DNA of 64,000 nucleotides from positions 1-64,000 of the forward strand of contig CAVOHV010000006.1 of assembly GCA_963695805.1 (NCBI GenBank). The letters run 5' to 3'. The number at the start of each line of letters is the position of its first letter. The stretch's first letter is position 1. Origin of the DNA: DASUPK01 sp963695805 (GTDB taxonomy: Bacteria; Actinomycetota; Thermoleophilia; Solirubrobacterales; 70-9). Positions 38,092 through 47,471 of the stretch are shown here, piece after piece. The notes below the pieces were generated by a model that was not told where the DNA came from, made no database searches, and saw nothing but the letters and a program-made list of their open reading frames with translations. Made by a program: the position numbers and the translations under genes.

Positions 38092-40206
38092 ATGAACTAC
38101 CCTGGCCGCCCACCGGTGAGAGGGTTTCGGTCACTGATCTCGAGCAGGGGCTTGCGGTCGATCCCGAGTCGACGGCTGTGGGTTACCTCGTGCCCGATCT
38201 GCGGCGATCCCATCGAGACCACGCCGGGCGGACAGGATTGCCCGGGTTGCGACCAGCCCACTCGAACGCGCAGCCTGGGGCCGGTGATGGAAGAGATCAT
38301 CTGGCCCGCGATCGACAAGTCGCTCGTCGGACGCTCCCCGATACTCGCTTTCGCGCCCACGGACAGCGAGCGCAAGCTGATCGACCACGGGATTTCGCTC
38401 GAGTCCGTCTCGCTGTACGGCAACTACGGCGCCGGGCACCGGCCGGGCGTGGACGTCCGAGACCTTCGCGAGTTCCCTAGTGCGTCCTTCTGCGGCGCTT
38501 ACTCGATCCTGCTGTTCGACTACTTCGAGGAGCACGAGCAGGCACTGAGCGAGCTTGCCCGCGTGATCGCCCCCGGTGGAATGTTCTTCACGCACATCGG
38601 TCCGCACCGAATCAACGACGGCGACAAGGCACCGAAGCGGCATGGAGAGATCCAGGGTCGGGCCGGGTATTTCGAGTACCTGCCGGAGGACCACCAGATG
38701 CTGGACGTCAGGGTCGGGCGGCGCTGGCTATTCAGGGCGATGGGGCGAGCCGGCTTCGACCCCACGCACGTCTATGTCGAGGACGTGCCCACTGGGACGG
38801 TCAACGAATGGTTCGTCGGCCAGCGAAACGCCGATGTTGCGGCATCCGCAAGCGGAGCGGCCTCACGCGGGTTGCGAGCTCTGGGCCGGGCGATCACCTC
38901 GTTGCCGTTGCGGCTGCGGCGTTCGCGTTACCGGCCCGGCGCCGGGCAGGAGCAGCCAACGTCGCGTACGCCTGTCAGGCGACCCGTCGACGAGATCGTG
39001 CACTCCGTGCCCGTGGATCCCGCCTTCGGGTTCTCGCGCGTCGTCGTCCGTCTGACGCTTCCCAGCGCCGCCAGAACCGGCCTCTTCGGAGAACACGTCT
39101 GGGACGAGGCCAACCAGGTGACCACGCCCATGGTGATCGCCACCTATTCGGACGGTGTCGCGGTCTCCGAGGACAACGGCTTCGCCTGGCGCCATGTCTC
39201 GCTGCCTGCCGTCAAGGGTCTGAACGTCAGGAACTGCTTCACGACGTCCAGGGGGACCCATCTGCTGCACGCCTTCCGCGAGGGGGGCCAGAACCCGGAG
39301 CTGCTGCGCTTCTCGGCTGATTGGGCCCATCTCGAGCAGCAGGAGCTCGCCCGGTCGCCCTGGCACGCTCGCGGCGCCATCGGGGAGCGGGCTGGGGTGA
39401 TCATGTTCGCCGAGTACCCGGACAATGTGAGCAAGTACAAGCTCGGTCGGGGCGAGGAGCTGGGCCGGGATGACGCGCCGCCTCTGAGTGCGCGGGTGTA
39501 CCGCTCCACCGACGACGGTGAGACCTGGGACGTGTCCTTCGAGAAGGACTGGGACGAGATCAGGCACTTTCACACCCTGGTCCCGGATCCCTACGAGCTG
39601 GGGGTCTGGTGGCTCAGCTCGGGAGACCGCCACAACGAGTGTCGCGTCTGGCGCTCCTCGGACGATGGACTCAGCTGGCATGAGGCGACGAATCCGGAGC
39701 CGCAGGTCGACCTCGGGGCCCACCAACACCTGGCGCAGGCGTCCCAACGCCAGACCGACGTCTACATCACCAAGGACGAGCTCTTCTGGGGGGCGGACGA
39801 CTGGCTCGGCGGGGCATCCGGTGAGCTGGACGATCTGCTCGCGCGGCGAACGGGCGCGCGCTTCTTCGCAAGCCCGAAGGGGGAGCGGCTCGATCCCAGA
39901 CCAGTCGGATGGGCGGGCAATCCGGTTCGCACCCTCACCGATCTGGGCGAGGCGCTGATCGCGACCACCGAGGCCAAGCACGTCACCCGGATCGGCAACC
40001 CACAGGTGTTCCTGATCAGCAAGCCGGACTTCCGACTCTCGACGGAGCTGTTCCGTGCCGGCGTCTTCCGTGACGACGGCTCGGGCTTCACCTACTCCCG
40101 GGCAAGCAGAGCGGCGCGGGACGGCGTCTTCTATTCGTATCGCGGCGCCAAGGACGTCTTCGATCGGCCCGGCGGCATCCTTCGCTGGCAGGTGGAGTTC
40201 TTCTAA
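38092..40206 (+). CDS. Fusion: methyltransferase-like domain plus BNR/sialidase-like propeller
   Basis: A 704-residue two-part protein. Residues about 33-57 form a zinc ribbon (CPICGDPIETTPGGQDCPGC). Residues about 65-230 resemble a late Methyltransf_11 half (SILLFDYFEEHEQALSELARVIAPGGMFFTHIG), but the glycine-rich SAM motif I is not clear. After a Pro/Arg linker (about 275-300), residues 300-704 carry Asp-box/BNR repeats (SDGVAVSEDNGFAWRHV, YRSTDDGETWDVSF, WRSSDDGLSWHEA) as in sialidase-fold propellers. There is no signal peptide, so the propeller seems intracellular. The role is unknown, probably in glycan work given the neighbours. Confidence 0.85.
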   Translation: MNYPGRPPVRGFRSLISSRGLRSIPSRRLWVTSCPICGDPIETTPGGQDCPGCDQPTRTRSLGPVMEEIIWPAIDKSLVGRSPILAFAPTDSERKLIDHGISLESVSLYGNYGAGHRPGVDVRDLREFPSASFCGAYSILLFDYFEEHEQALSELARVIAPGGMFFTHIGPHRINDGDKAPKRHGEIQGRAGYFEYLPEDHQMLDVRVGRRWLFRAMGRAGFDPTHVYVEDVPTGTVNEWFVGQRNADVAASASGAASRGLRALGRAITSLPLRLRRSRYRPGAGQEQPTSRTPVRRPVDEIVHSVPVDPAFGFSRVVVRLTLPSAARTGLFGEHVWDEANQVTTPMVIATYSDGVAVSEDNGFAWRHVSLPAVKGLNVRNCFTTSRGTHLLHAFREGGQNPELLRFSADWAHLEQQELARSPWHARGAIGERAGVIMFAEYPDNVSKYKLGRGEELGRDDAPPLSARVYRSTDDGETWDVSFEKDWDEIRHFHTLVPDPYELGVWWLSSGDRHNECRVWRSSDDGLSWHEATNPEPQVDLGAHQHLAQASQRQTDVYITKDELFWGADDWLGGASGELDDLLARRTGARFFASPKGERLDPRPVGWAGNPVRTLTDLGEALIATTEAKHVTRIGNPQVFLISKPDFRLSTELFRAGVFRDDGSGFTYSRASRAARDGVFYSYRGAKDVFDRPGGILRWQVEFF

Positions 40207-41153
40207 CCCGTGGCCTGCTCGTCCGCGATCGCCTCGGCCAGCTCACGCTGGCGTTCGAGATACCCCAGCTCCGGCAAAGCCCGCGCTTTGCGCCTGCGCC
40301 ATCGGCCTGGGCGCTCCTTTTCCAGGACCAAGGTGGCGAAGTCCGTCTCGAGATCGAGTGCCGGATAACGGCCGAGCACATCGTCGAAGCGCATGTAGAA
40401 GCCCACGTCGATAGGCACCACACGTGGCTTCAGGTCGACGATCCGAAAGCCGACCTCGTCGACGGTCTGCACGTAGCTGCCGATCGTCATCCGGTTCACC
40501 CAGGCGAAAGGGACGTTCCCGCGGCCGTGAGCTTGCTTGTAGTAGGCCCTGCAGACCGCGTCGTCGAAGAGCAGATGCGGCCAGGGGAATGGGACCTCGT
40601 TGTAACGGTGGGACGCGGAGGGGCCCCGATACAGGTTGAAGTAGAGCCAGGCGCGGCCTCCGGGAATCAGGGATCGGTGAATCGCAGCCAGCATCTCGAT
40701 CGGGCGGGAGACGTGCTCAAGCACGGCGCCTGAGATGACGAAGTCGACGCTCTCCGCGTCGACCACGTCGTCAACCGACATGTCCCCCTCGATGAGGCTG
40801 ACCCGGGCGTCGGTGTGCTCCGACCAGGTCTCGTAACGCCTCGGATCCACTCCGATCGCCTGTCGGGCGCCGGCGAGTTCCGGCAGCAGGCCTGGAAGCC
40901 AGCCGTGTCCGCAGCCGAGGTCGAGTACGACTCTGTCCTTGAACTCCCGCCGGAGCTGCCCCTGGATCAACTCGAGTCGAGCCTCGGCCTTCTCCCGCTG
41001 GCTCTTCTGATCGCGCTGGATCGGCTTGGCGCGCAGCGGCCGCTTCTCGTACTCGGTGGCCAGCTGCTCGAACAGCTCCAGGTCGAAGCGACCGCTGTAT
41101 CCCCCTGCGGTGACGGGTGACTCGACGCTGTCAGTTGCCTTCCCGGCGGCCAT
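40203..41153 (-). CDS. Class I SAM-dependent methyltransferase
   Basis: A 316-residue methyltransferase. Motif I is VVLDLGCGHGWLPGLL, the acidic residue is in GVDPRRYETW, motif II VDFVISGAVLEHV, and motif III LIPGGRAWLYFNLYRG. It is N-terminally extended by a charged helix with many Arg/Lys/Glu. The substrate is unknown, probably a glycan or glycolipid. It is convergent with the fusion gene (four-base overlap) and divergent from the heparinase-like gene. Confidence 0.92.
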   Translation of the reverse strand: MAAGKATDSVESPVTAGGYSGRFDLELFEQLATEYEKRPLRAKPIQRDQKSQREKAEARLELIQGQLRREFKDRVVLDLGCGHGWLPGLLPELAGARQAIGVDPRRYETWSEHTDARVSLIEGDMSVDDVVDAESVDFVISGAVLEHVSRPIEMLAAIHRSLIPGGRAWLYFNLYRGPSASHRYNEVPFPWPHLLFDDAVCRAYYKQAHGRGNVPFAWVNRMTIGSYVQTVDEVGFRIVDLKPRVVPIDVGFYMRFDDVLGRYPALDLETDFATLVLEKERPGRWRRRKARALPELGYLERQRELAEAIADEQATG

Positions 41154-41195
41154 CGGGGGCAGACAGCGTACAAGCGTCCGTTAACCTCGCCGCGA

Positions 41196-43106
41196 ATGGG
41201 CCTGTTCCGTCGTTCCGGGACTTCGACTCTCGGCGAGTTCGAGGTGGAGACCTTCCGGGCAGGGCGCTTGCAGCGGCCGCTGATCCCCTACGAGGCCCTG
41301 CTCTCGAGCGATCGCTGGGCGGACCGATTCGTGGAGGAGGTGGACCGCACCCTGACCGAGGGCTGGAAGCGAGGCGGCCTCCCGCGTGTCCGGGTCGAGC
41401 CCCCGGTCGCCTGGAGCGAGCTGTGCGCGTCCAACCGAAGCTGGCAATTTCACCTCCAGGCCTGGGAGCCGATGTCCCTGGTGCTGTCGGCATATGACCA
41501 TCTCGGCGAGCAGCGCTATATCGATTACTGCCTCGGGCTTGCCCTGGACTGGATCGCCCAGTACCCCAGTCCTGCCGTCGACGGCGACTTCGCCTGGTAC
41601 GACATGGCGATCGGCCTGCGCGCCTATCGCGTTGGCTATCTACTCGATGTGGTCAGCCGCGACCCTGAGGTTGCGGACTCATCGATCGTCGCGCTGGCGG
41701 AGGCTGCGGTGGTCCATGCGCTGGCCCTGGCGCCGGAGGAGGGTTTCAGGGCCCACAACAACCACGGCCTCTACCAGGCGGCCGGCCAGGTTGCGCTCGC
41801 ATGCCGCTTCCCGGAGCTGCCTGCGATGGGCGAGGCACTCGAGCAGGGGCACGAGCGGCTCAGGCGCATGATCCGTGCACAGTTCGCCGAGGACGGAGTC
41901 CATCGCGAGCACTCCCCGGGCTACCACTACCTGCTGCTGGATACGCTCGAGCGCCTGCTCGTCTGCGATCTGATCGAGGACCCTGAGGTCAGGGAGCTCG
42001 GGCGCAGGGCGGAGGAGGTGATGGCGTGGTTCACGATGCCCAACCGCCGGATCCCGATGATCGGAGACACGTCCGCGCGAGTCGTCCATCACGAGCCCTT
42101 CGACACCTCTTCCAACGACGCACTCCGCTTCGTCGCGACCGGCGGCGAGTCCGGCTCACCGCCGAAGAACCGACTTCAGGCCTATCCGACCTCGGGTTAT
42201 GTCGTGATGCGCGATCGCTGGCCGAAGGGGCCGGACCGCTACGACGACTGCTCGTACCTGATGCAGATCGCCGCCTTCGAGTCATACGCCCACAAGCACG
42301 CGGATGACTTCTCATTCGTCTGGTACGACCGGAGGATGGAGCTGGTCGTCGACTCCGGGCGATATGGCTACCTCGGCCAGACCAAGCCGAACTCGGAGCT
42401 TGCACGGCAGGGATTCATGTACTCCGATCCCAATCGCGTCTATGTCGAGACGACTCGCGCCCACAACACGGTCGAGATCGACGGCCTCAGCCATCCCCGC
42501 CGCAACGTGGAGCCGTACGGGTCCGCGTTGGTGGGGTGGGGTGAGCAGGGGGAGCTGATCTGGAGCGAGTGCTGTGCTCGCTTTCACGAGACGGTCGAGC
42601 ATCGCCGCCTGCTCGTCTTTCGCCCCGGCCGCTGGCTGGTCGTGGTCGATGCGCTGCGTGATCTCGATGGAAAGTCCCACGAGTACAGCCAGCGCTTTCA
42701 CTTCGCCCCCGAGCTGACCGGCACCGAGCACGGAGCGCGGGTCGAGTTCGAGCTTCCCAAGAGATCGGATCGCCTCCACCTGCTGTCGCTGGTGGATGCC
42801 GATCGCTCCCCGCTGGTGGTCGGCCAGGAGGAGCCCGAGCTTCTGGGATTCGTCTCGCGGCATGCGTACAAAATGTTCCCGGCGCCGACCACCGCGTATC
42901 TGGCGCGGGGCGTCCCAGATGCGGCTTTCGCGACGCTCCTGCTGCTGGGCGAAGGGCCGCCGGCGGCCGACTCCGGACGAAACCAGGTCGGCCTCGACGG
43001 CCGCGACGGCGAGTTCAACTGGCGAACGGAAGGGGTGCGGCATGAACTCAGCTTCGCGCGGCGCGCCGACGATGCCAGACTGCGCTACCGGGAGGTCGAG
43101 GGCTGA
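41196..43106 (+). CDS. Heparinase II/III-like polysaccharide lyase
   Basis: A 636-residue protein. The N-terminal alpha/alpha toroid (about 60-330) has WYDMAIGLRAYRVGYLL, AHNNHGLYQAAGQVALA and REHSPGYHYLLLDTL, conserved around the catalytic Tyr/His. A C-terminal beta-sandwich (about 370-620) has HKHADDFSFVWYDRRMELVVDSG, AHNTVEIDG. It would cleave uronate-containing polysaccharides by beta-elimination. No signal peptide is seen, which is unusual for a lyase of exported glycan. Many exopolysaccharide loci carry such a gene. Confidence 0.9.
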   Translation: MGLFRRSGTSTLGEFEVETFRAGRLQRPLIPYEALLSSDRWADRFVEEVDRTLTEGWKRGGLPRVRVEPPVAWSELCASNRSWQFHLQAWEPMSLVLSAYDHLGEQRYIDYCLGLALDWIAQYPSPAVDGDFAWYDMAIGLRAYRVGYLLDVVSRDPEVADSSIVALAEAAVVHALALAPEEGFRAHNNHGLYQAAGQVALACRFPELPAMGEALEQGHERLRRMIRAQFAEDGVHREHSPGYHYLLLDTLERLLVCDLIEDPEVRELGRRAEEVMAWFTMPNRRIPMIGDTSARVVHHEPFDTSSNDALRFVATGGESGSPPKNRLQAYPTSGYVVMRDRWPKGPDRYDDCSYLMQIAAFESYAHKHADDFSFVWYDRRMELVVDSGRYGYLGQTKPNSELARQGFMYSDPNRVYVETTRAHNTVEIDGLSHPRRNVEPYGSALVGWGEQGELIWSECCARFHETVEHRRLLVFRPGRWLVVVDALRDLDGKSHEYSQRFHFAPELTGTEHGARVEFELPKRSDRLHLLSLVDADRSPLVVGQEEPELLGFVSRHAYKMFPAPTTAYLARGVPDAAFATLLLLGEGPPAADSGRNQVGLDGRDGEFNWRTEGVRHELSFARRADDARLRYREVEG

Positions 43107-44109
43107 AGGTATCAATCGTCTTCAGTCCGGCCGAAGGGGCGCGCGAGCGAGGGCAACCAGCATCGGGGCGAGCTTGGAACGTGCGGGACTGGGATCTCAA
43201 TTCGGCCAGTGCAGCGCGCCGCGGCCCCGAGCGTCAACGGGACCGTAGCCCGCGCCTTGAGCGCGGTCGCGGATATCCCGTTCGTCCATGACGTCCGCGG
43301 CTTCCCGGAGATGAGCTGGGCGGCCCGCTTGGGCGGTGGCGGGGGCGAGCTCTACGGCCTTCGCCGGGCGGCCGAAACCGGCTGTTGCGAAGAGGCTGAC
43401 GCAGTCATCACGACGAGCGAGACGATGAAGGCGGAGCTCGGCAGCCGCGGGATCGATTCAGGCAAGGTGTGCGTCGTCCCGCACGTCGTCGACACGCAGC
43501 GGTACGCGCCGCAGCTGCGCGACCCGGCGCTGGCGCGCTCGTATGGCCTCGACCGGGGTTTCGTCCTCGGCTCGGTCACCTCCCGCACTGATTGCGAGGG
43601 AATCGACGAACTGCTCCGGGCGGTGGCCCAAGCACGCGCCGATCAGGACATCAGGGTGTTGATCGTCGGAGATGGGTCTGCTCGGGCCTCTTCGAGCAAC
43701 AGGCACGAGAGCTCGGATTGGAGGACGCCGTCATGTTCACGGGACGCGTCTCTCAAGAACAGGTGCCACGGCACTACGCGCTGTTGGACGCCCTCGCTCT
43801 GCCCCGTCGGGATCTCGAGGTCTGTCGCGCGGTCACGCCGCTGAAGCCGTTCGAGGCTATGGCGATGGGGTCCCCGTGATCGCCAGCGATCTGTCCGCGC
43901 TCGCCGAACTGGTGACCCAGTCCGGTGGGGCCTGCTGGTCCCAGCCGGGTCCACGGAGGCGCTGGCAACAGCGATCCTGAAACTCGCGGAAGACGTGGAA
44001 CATGCAGGAATGGCTCGGGTCGAACGCTCTGGCCAACCTTGTCGCTCACCACGATCCCGCCATTGCAGCTGACGCGATTCGGTCAGCTCTGGCCCCTTTG
44101 CTCAGCTAG
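43107..44109 (+). pseudogene. Glycosyltransferase (GT4-like), multiply frameshifted
   Basis: Pieces of one glycosyltransferase lie in three frames: FVHDVRGFPEMSWAARL...HVVDTQRYAPQL...VLIVGDGSAR (43209-43690); then LFEQQARELGLEDAVMFTGRV...LKPFEAMAMGSP (about 43680-43879); then VIASDLSALAEL and ATAILKLAEDVEHAGMARV (43876 on). No single frame spans it. The order and motifs are those of a complete GT4. The stretch is either decayed or carries several sequence errors. Confidence 0.8.
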
Positions 44110-44135
44110 TCTGGGGTCGGGAAGAGGGCGGACGC

Positions 44136-46403
44136 GTGAGCGACGATCGCGGCACTGAGAGTTCGAGCGGAGGGGCGCCGATTCGCAAATGGGGCGAGGA
44201 GTCCGAGGCGCGCGCTGACCGCGCCTTTGCGCTCGCCCATCGGGACGCCACCTTGGAGGCACGTGAGCGCGACATCAACGAGATGATCATCGGCTATCGC
44301 GAGCAGATCGCGAAACTGGGCGCCGAACGCGACGCGCTGCAGGCGCGGCTCGCCGAGCACCGGGAGCGGGAGGAGGAGCTGGACTGGCGCGCCAGGGACG
44401 CCGAGACGGCGATCGCGGATCGCGACTCGCGGATTGCAGGTCTCGAGCAGGAGCTCCGAAGCCGCAAGGCCCAGGCGAAAGAAAACGAGCGCCTGCAGCA
44501 ACGGATGAAGGCCCTTCAGTCGAGTCGGACATACAGGATGATGCGCGCCCTCTGGCGAATCAGGGCCGTCCTGCGCCGCGCCTTCCGGCACCGCCGCGGG
44601 CAGGAGCCCCATGGGCCGGGAAGCGACCCCCGGCCTGCGACCCATGCAAAGCCGCCCGAGCGCAGACCATCCGGCGAAGGAGGTTCTCCGCTGGAGGGCG
44701 ACGGGGCTGTGCGAGTCAAGCCCGAGCGAGCGATCCCCAGCACGGTGCCGACCGATCCCCGTGATCTGCGCGTGGCCGCCGTGCTCGACGAGATGTCGGC
44801 CAACTGCTTCGGCCCTGAGTGCGACCTGCTCACCTTCGATTCCGAGCACTGGCAGGACCGGTTGGAGGATCACCGGCCGCACCTGCTGCTGGTGGAGTCG
44901 GCCTGGCGGGGGAACGGGGAGACGTGGCGCTACCTCGTGGGCAGCTACCCGCGCCCGGGCCGTCGGGGGCTGCCGAAGCTGAGGGCCCTCGTCGACTGGT
45001 GCAGGTCGCGGGACATACCCACGGCGTTCTGGGGCAAGGAGGATCCCGTTCACTTCGACCGCTTCAAGGAAGCTGCCGCGCTGTTCGACCACGTCTTCAC
45101 CACGGACGAGAACTGCGTGCCCCGCTACGAGCAGCTTCAGCAGGAGGGAGGCGGTTCGGTCAGTGCCTTGCCCTTTGCGGCACAACCGCTTCTTCACAAC
45201 CCCATCGCGATCGACCGGGAGCGCAGCGATGCGCCCTGCTTCGCCGGCACCTATTACCGGGATCGGCATCAGGATCGGCGGAAAAGCCTCGAGATGCTGC
45301 TGGATGCTGCGCGTCCGTTCGGGCTCGTCATCTACGACCGGACTCTCGGCTGGGGAACCGATGCGTTCGGCTTCCCCGGGCGCTTCCTACCTCATGTCAG
45401 GGGCTCGCTCCCCTACTCCGAGGTCGTGCGCGAATACAAGAGCCACAAGGTCTTCCTCAACGTCAACTCAGTGGTCGATTCACCGACCATGTTCTCTCGC
45501 AGGGTCTTCGAGTTGCTGGCCTGCGATGCGGCTGTGATCAGCACCGAGAGCGCCGGCATCGAGCGTACCTTTGGCGATCTGGTTCCCGTGGTGACGACCG
45601 CGGAGGAGGCCAAAGAGGCTCTCGCCGGGCTGATCGGCGACGACGACCATCGGCGAGAGGTCGTTACGCGGGCCAGGCGCTTGGTGATGACTGAACACAC
45701 CTACCGGCAGCGGCTGGCGCTGATCGCTCAGACCTTGGGGTACTCGGTCTCGGCCGACCTCAACGACGGCATCGCCGGCCTGGCTTTGATCGATGACCCC
45801 GAGCAGGCGCGCAAGGTCAGCGACCTGGGCGCCGCGATCTCCGCGCAGAGAACCGTGCCGGCAGAGCTCCTGATCGGCCTGGGCGTGGAGACGTCCGTGG
45901 CCGGCGATCTTCACCAACTCTCAGAAGCTCGGAGCGACGTCCGGGTTCAGGTCGTGCAGCAGGATCAGGCAGAAGACCGAAATCAACGGTTCAGAGAGCT
46001 GGCCGCGCTGGCGTCGTCTCCATGGGTGGGGATAGTCCAGCCGGCACATCAGTACGGCGAGTACCACTTCATGGACCTACTCGTCTGCAGTCGCTTCGCC
46101 GAGGCGGACGTGATCGGAAGCGCCGGGTTCGACGCGATCTCCGGAACGGCCCCGCCCAAGACGGACCTGGAGCACCGGTACGTCGACTCGGTGCATCCGC
46201 ACTCCGCGATCGCCCGGCGGAGCCTCGTCGTCAGCCGAGGGTGGCCCGACCGTATGCCCGGCGCAGGCGATGCCATGCGCGACTGGTCGCGCCAGGGCGT
46301 GCGCATCTTCTCGGGCAGCGCGACCAACTTCCGGGCCGATCCCGCCCTCGGGTTGCCGCCCCGGGGCACGGCCACCACAGTCGGGTCGGCTGCATCCGGC
46401 TAA
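44136..46403 (+). CDS. CgeB-like glycosyltransferase with N-terminal coiled coil
   Basis: A 755-residue protein. The first about 130 residues are a charged coiled coil (ARERDINEMIIGYREQIAKLGAERDALQARLAEHRER), followed by an Arg/Pro-rich linker. Residues about 215-540 match the CgeB/Glyco_trans_1_2 type: DRLEDHRPHLLLVESAWRGNGETW, IPTAFWGKEDPVHFDRFKEAAALFDHVFTTDE, YSEVVREYKSHKVFLNVNSV, MFSRRVFELLACDAAVIST. A further alpha/beta GT-A-like domain (about 560-740) follows. It probably adds sugar to a surface glycan. The start is GTG. Confidence 0.88.
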   Translation: MSDDRGTESSSGGAPIRKWGEESEARADRAFALAHRDATLEARERDINEMIIGYREQIAKLGAERDALQARLAEHREREEELDWRARDAETAIADRDSRIAGLEQELRSRKAQAKENERLQQRMKALQSSRTYRMMRALWRIRAVLRRAFRHRRGQEPHGPGSDPRPATHAKPPERRPSGEGGSPLEGDGAVRVKPERAIPSTVPTDPRDLRVAAVLDEMSANCFGPECDLLTFDSEHWQDRLEDHRPHLLLVESAWRGNGETWRYLVGSYPRPGRRGLPKLRALVDWCRSRDIPTAFWGKEDPVHFDRFKEAAALFDHVFTTDENCVPRYEQLQQEGGGSVSALPFAAQPLLHNPIAIDRERSDAPCFAGTYYRDRHQDRRKSLEMLLDAARPFGLVIYDRTLGWGTDAFGFPGRFLPHVRGSLPYSEVVREYKSHKVFLNVNSVVDSPTMFSRRVFELLACDAAVISTESAGIERTFGDLVPVVTTAEEAKEALAGLIGDDDHRREVVTRARRLVMTEHTYRQRLALIAQTLGYSVSADLNDGIAGLALIDDPEQARKVSDLGAAISAQRTVPAELLIGLGVETSVAGDLHQLSEARSDVRVQVVQQDQAEDRNQRFRELAALASSPWVGIVQPAHQYGEYHFMDLLVCSRFAEADVIGSAGFDAISGTAPPKTDLEHRYVDSVHPHSAIARRSLVVSRGWPDRMPGAGDAMRDWSRQGVRIFSGSATNFRADPALGLPPRGTATTVGSAASG

Positions 46404-46406
46404 GCC

Positions 46407-47471
46407 ATGTCCGGTTCGCCATCGGGTGCTGGGAACGCGGTGCGTGTCGCCCTCTACGCCGAGGTCAGCATGAATCTGATCGACGGCTCGTCGATCTGGG
46501 TTCAGTCGGTAGCCCAGATGCTGACCACGCTTCCATGGGTGAACGTTTCGGTCCTGCTGCGGTCGGCGGAGAAGCGCGACCTGCTCACGGCCCCTCTCAG
46601 GGAGCACCCCCGGATAGCGTTGATCGAGCCGGAGTCGCTCGGGCACGAAGGGCCGCTGGACCCCGGGGAGGCGATGGACTGCCTGCTCTCCCTCGACTCC
46701 GAGCGTGGGTTCGACGTGGTGATGTTGCGAGGGAGGGGAGTGAGCGAGGAGATTTGCCGAGCCGACGCCTTTTCGGGGCGGCTGTGGGTCTACTACCTGC
46801 CTGCACACGACCACGAGCCCGGCAGCGAGGTGGACCACCTGCGGCTGATCGCCCCCGCCAGCACGCGCATCCTCTGCCAGACCAAGGCGGTGGAGGCAAT
46901 GGCGGAGGCCGCAACGGGGGAGCATCGGAAGAAGCTGATGCTGTTGCCCCCGATGATCCCGTCGCCGGTCTCGCCGCCCCCCAAACGAGCCGATGCTGGG
47001 CCCCTGAAGCTGCTCTACGCCGGCAAGATCGCCCCCGAGTACTACTTCCTGGAAATGGTGGAGACCGTTTGTCGTCTTCGCCGAACCCATCCCGACGCGG
47101 AGCTGCATGTGGTCGGGGACAAAGTGCACAACCCATCCGCCGACCCCGGCTTCAGACCGGCTGCTCAGGACGCACTCGACCAGACCGAGAACCTCGTTTG
47201 GCACGGGGGGCTTTCCCGGGACAGCACCCTCAAGCTGATGCGTGAGACAGACGTCGCCCTCTCTGTCCGTGATCCGATGATGGACAAGGAGCTGGCAACC
47301 AAGCCTCTCGAGTACGGAGCCGCAGGCTGTGCGGTGATCCTCAATCGCACACCGGTCTACGACGAGTTGCTCGAGTTCCGACTACCCGCTGTTCGCAACG
47401 GACCCCGCGGAGGTCCTGGAGCTGCTCGTTCGCCTCGCGGACGAACCTGCGCTCCGCAGTACGGCGGCTGA
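46407..47471 (+). CDS. Glycosyltransferase, N-terminal part of a frameshifted tandem-domain protein
   Basis: Reads cleanly for about 325 residues (VRVALYAEVSMNLIDGSSIWVQSVAQML..., DAGPLKLLYAGKIAPEYYFLEMVETVCRLR..., DKELATKPLEYGAAGCAVILNRTPVYDELLEF). It then leaves the family pattern at about 47379 and stops. Deleting one C there joins it in frame to the following gene (LEFDYPLFATDPAEV). The intact product would be a single protein of about 737 residues carrying two GT-B modules. It lies three bases from the CgeB-like gene and is surely in the same operon. Confidence 0.85.
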   Translation: MSGSPSGAGNAVRVALYAEVSMNLIDGSSIWVQSVAQMLTTLPWVNVSVLLRSAEKRDLLTAPLREHPRIALIEPESLGHEGPLDPGEAMDCLLSLDSERGFDVVMLRGRGVSEEICRADAFSGRLWVYYLPAHDHEPGSEVDHLRLIAPASTRILCQTKAVEAMAEAATGEHRKKLMLLPPMIPSPVSPPPKRADAGPLKLLYAGKIAPEYYFLEMVETVCRLRRTHPDAELHVVGDKVHNPSADPGFRPAAQDALDQTENLVWHGGLSRDSTLKLMRETDVALSVRDPMMDKELATKPLEYGAAGCAVILNRTPVYDELLEFRLPAVRNGPRGGPGAARSPRGRTCAPQYGG

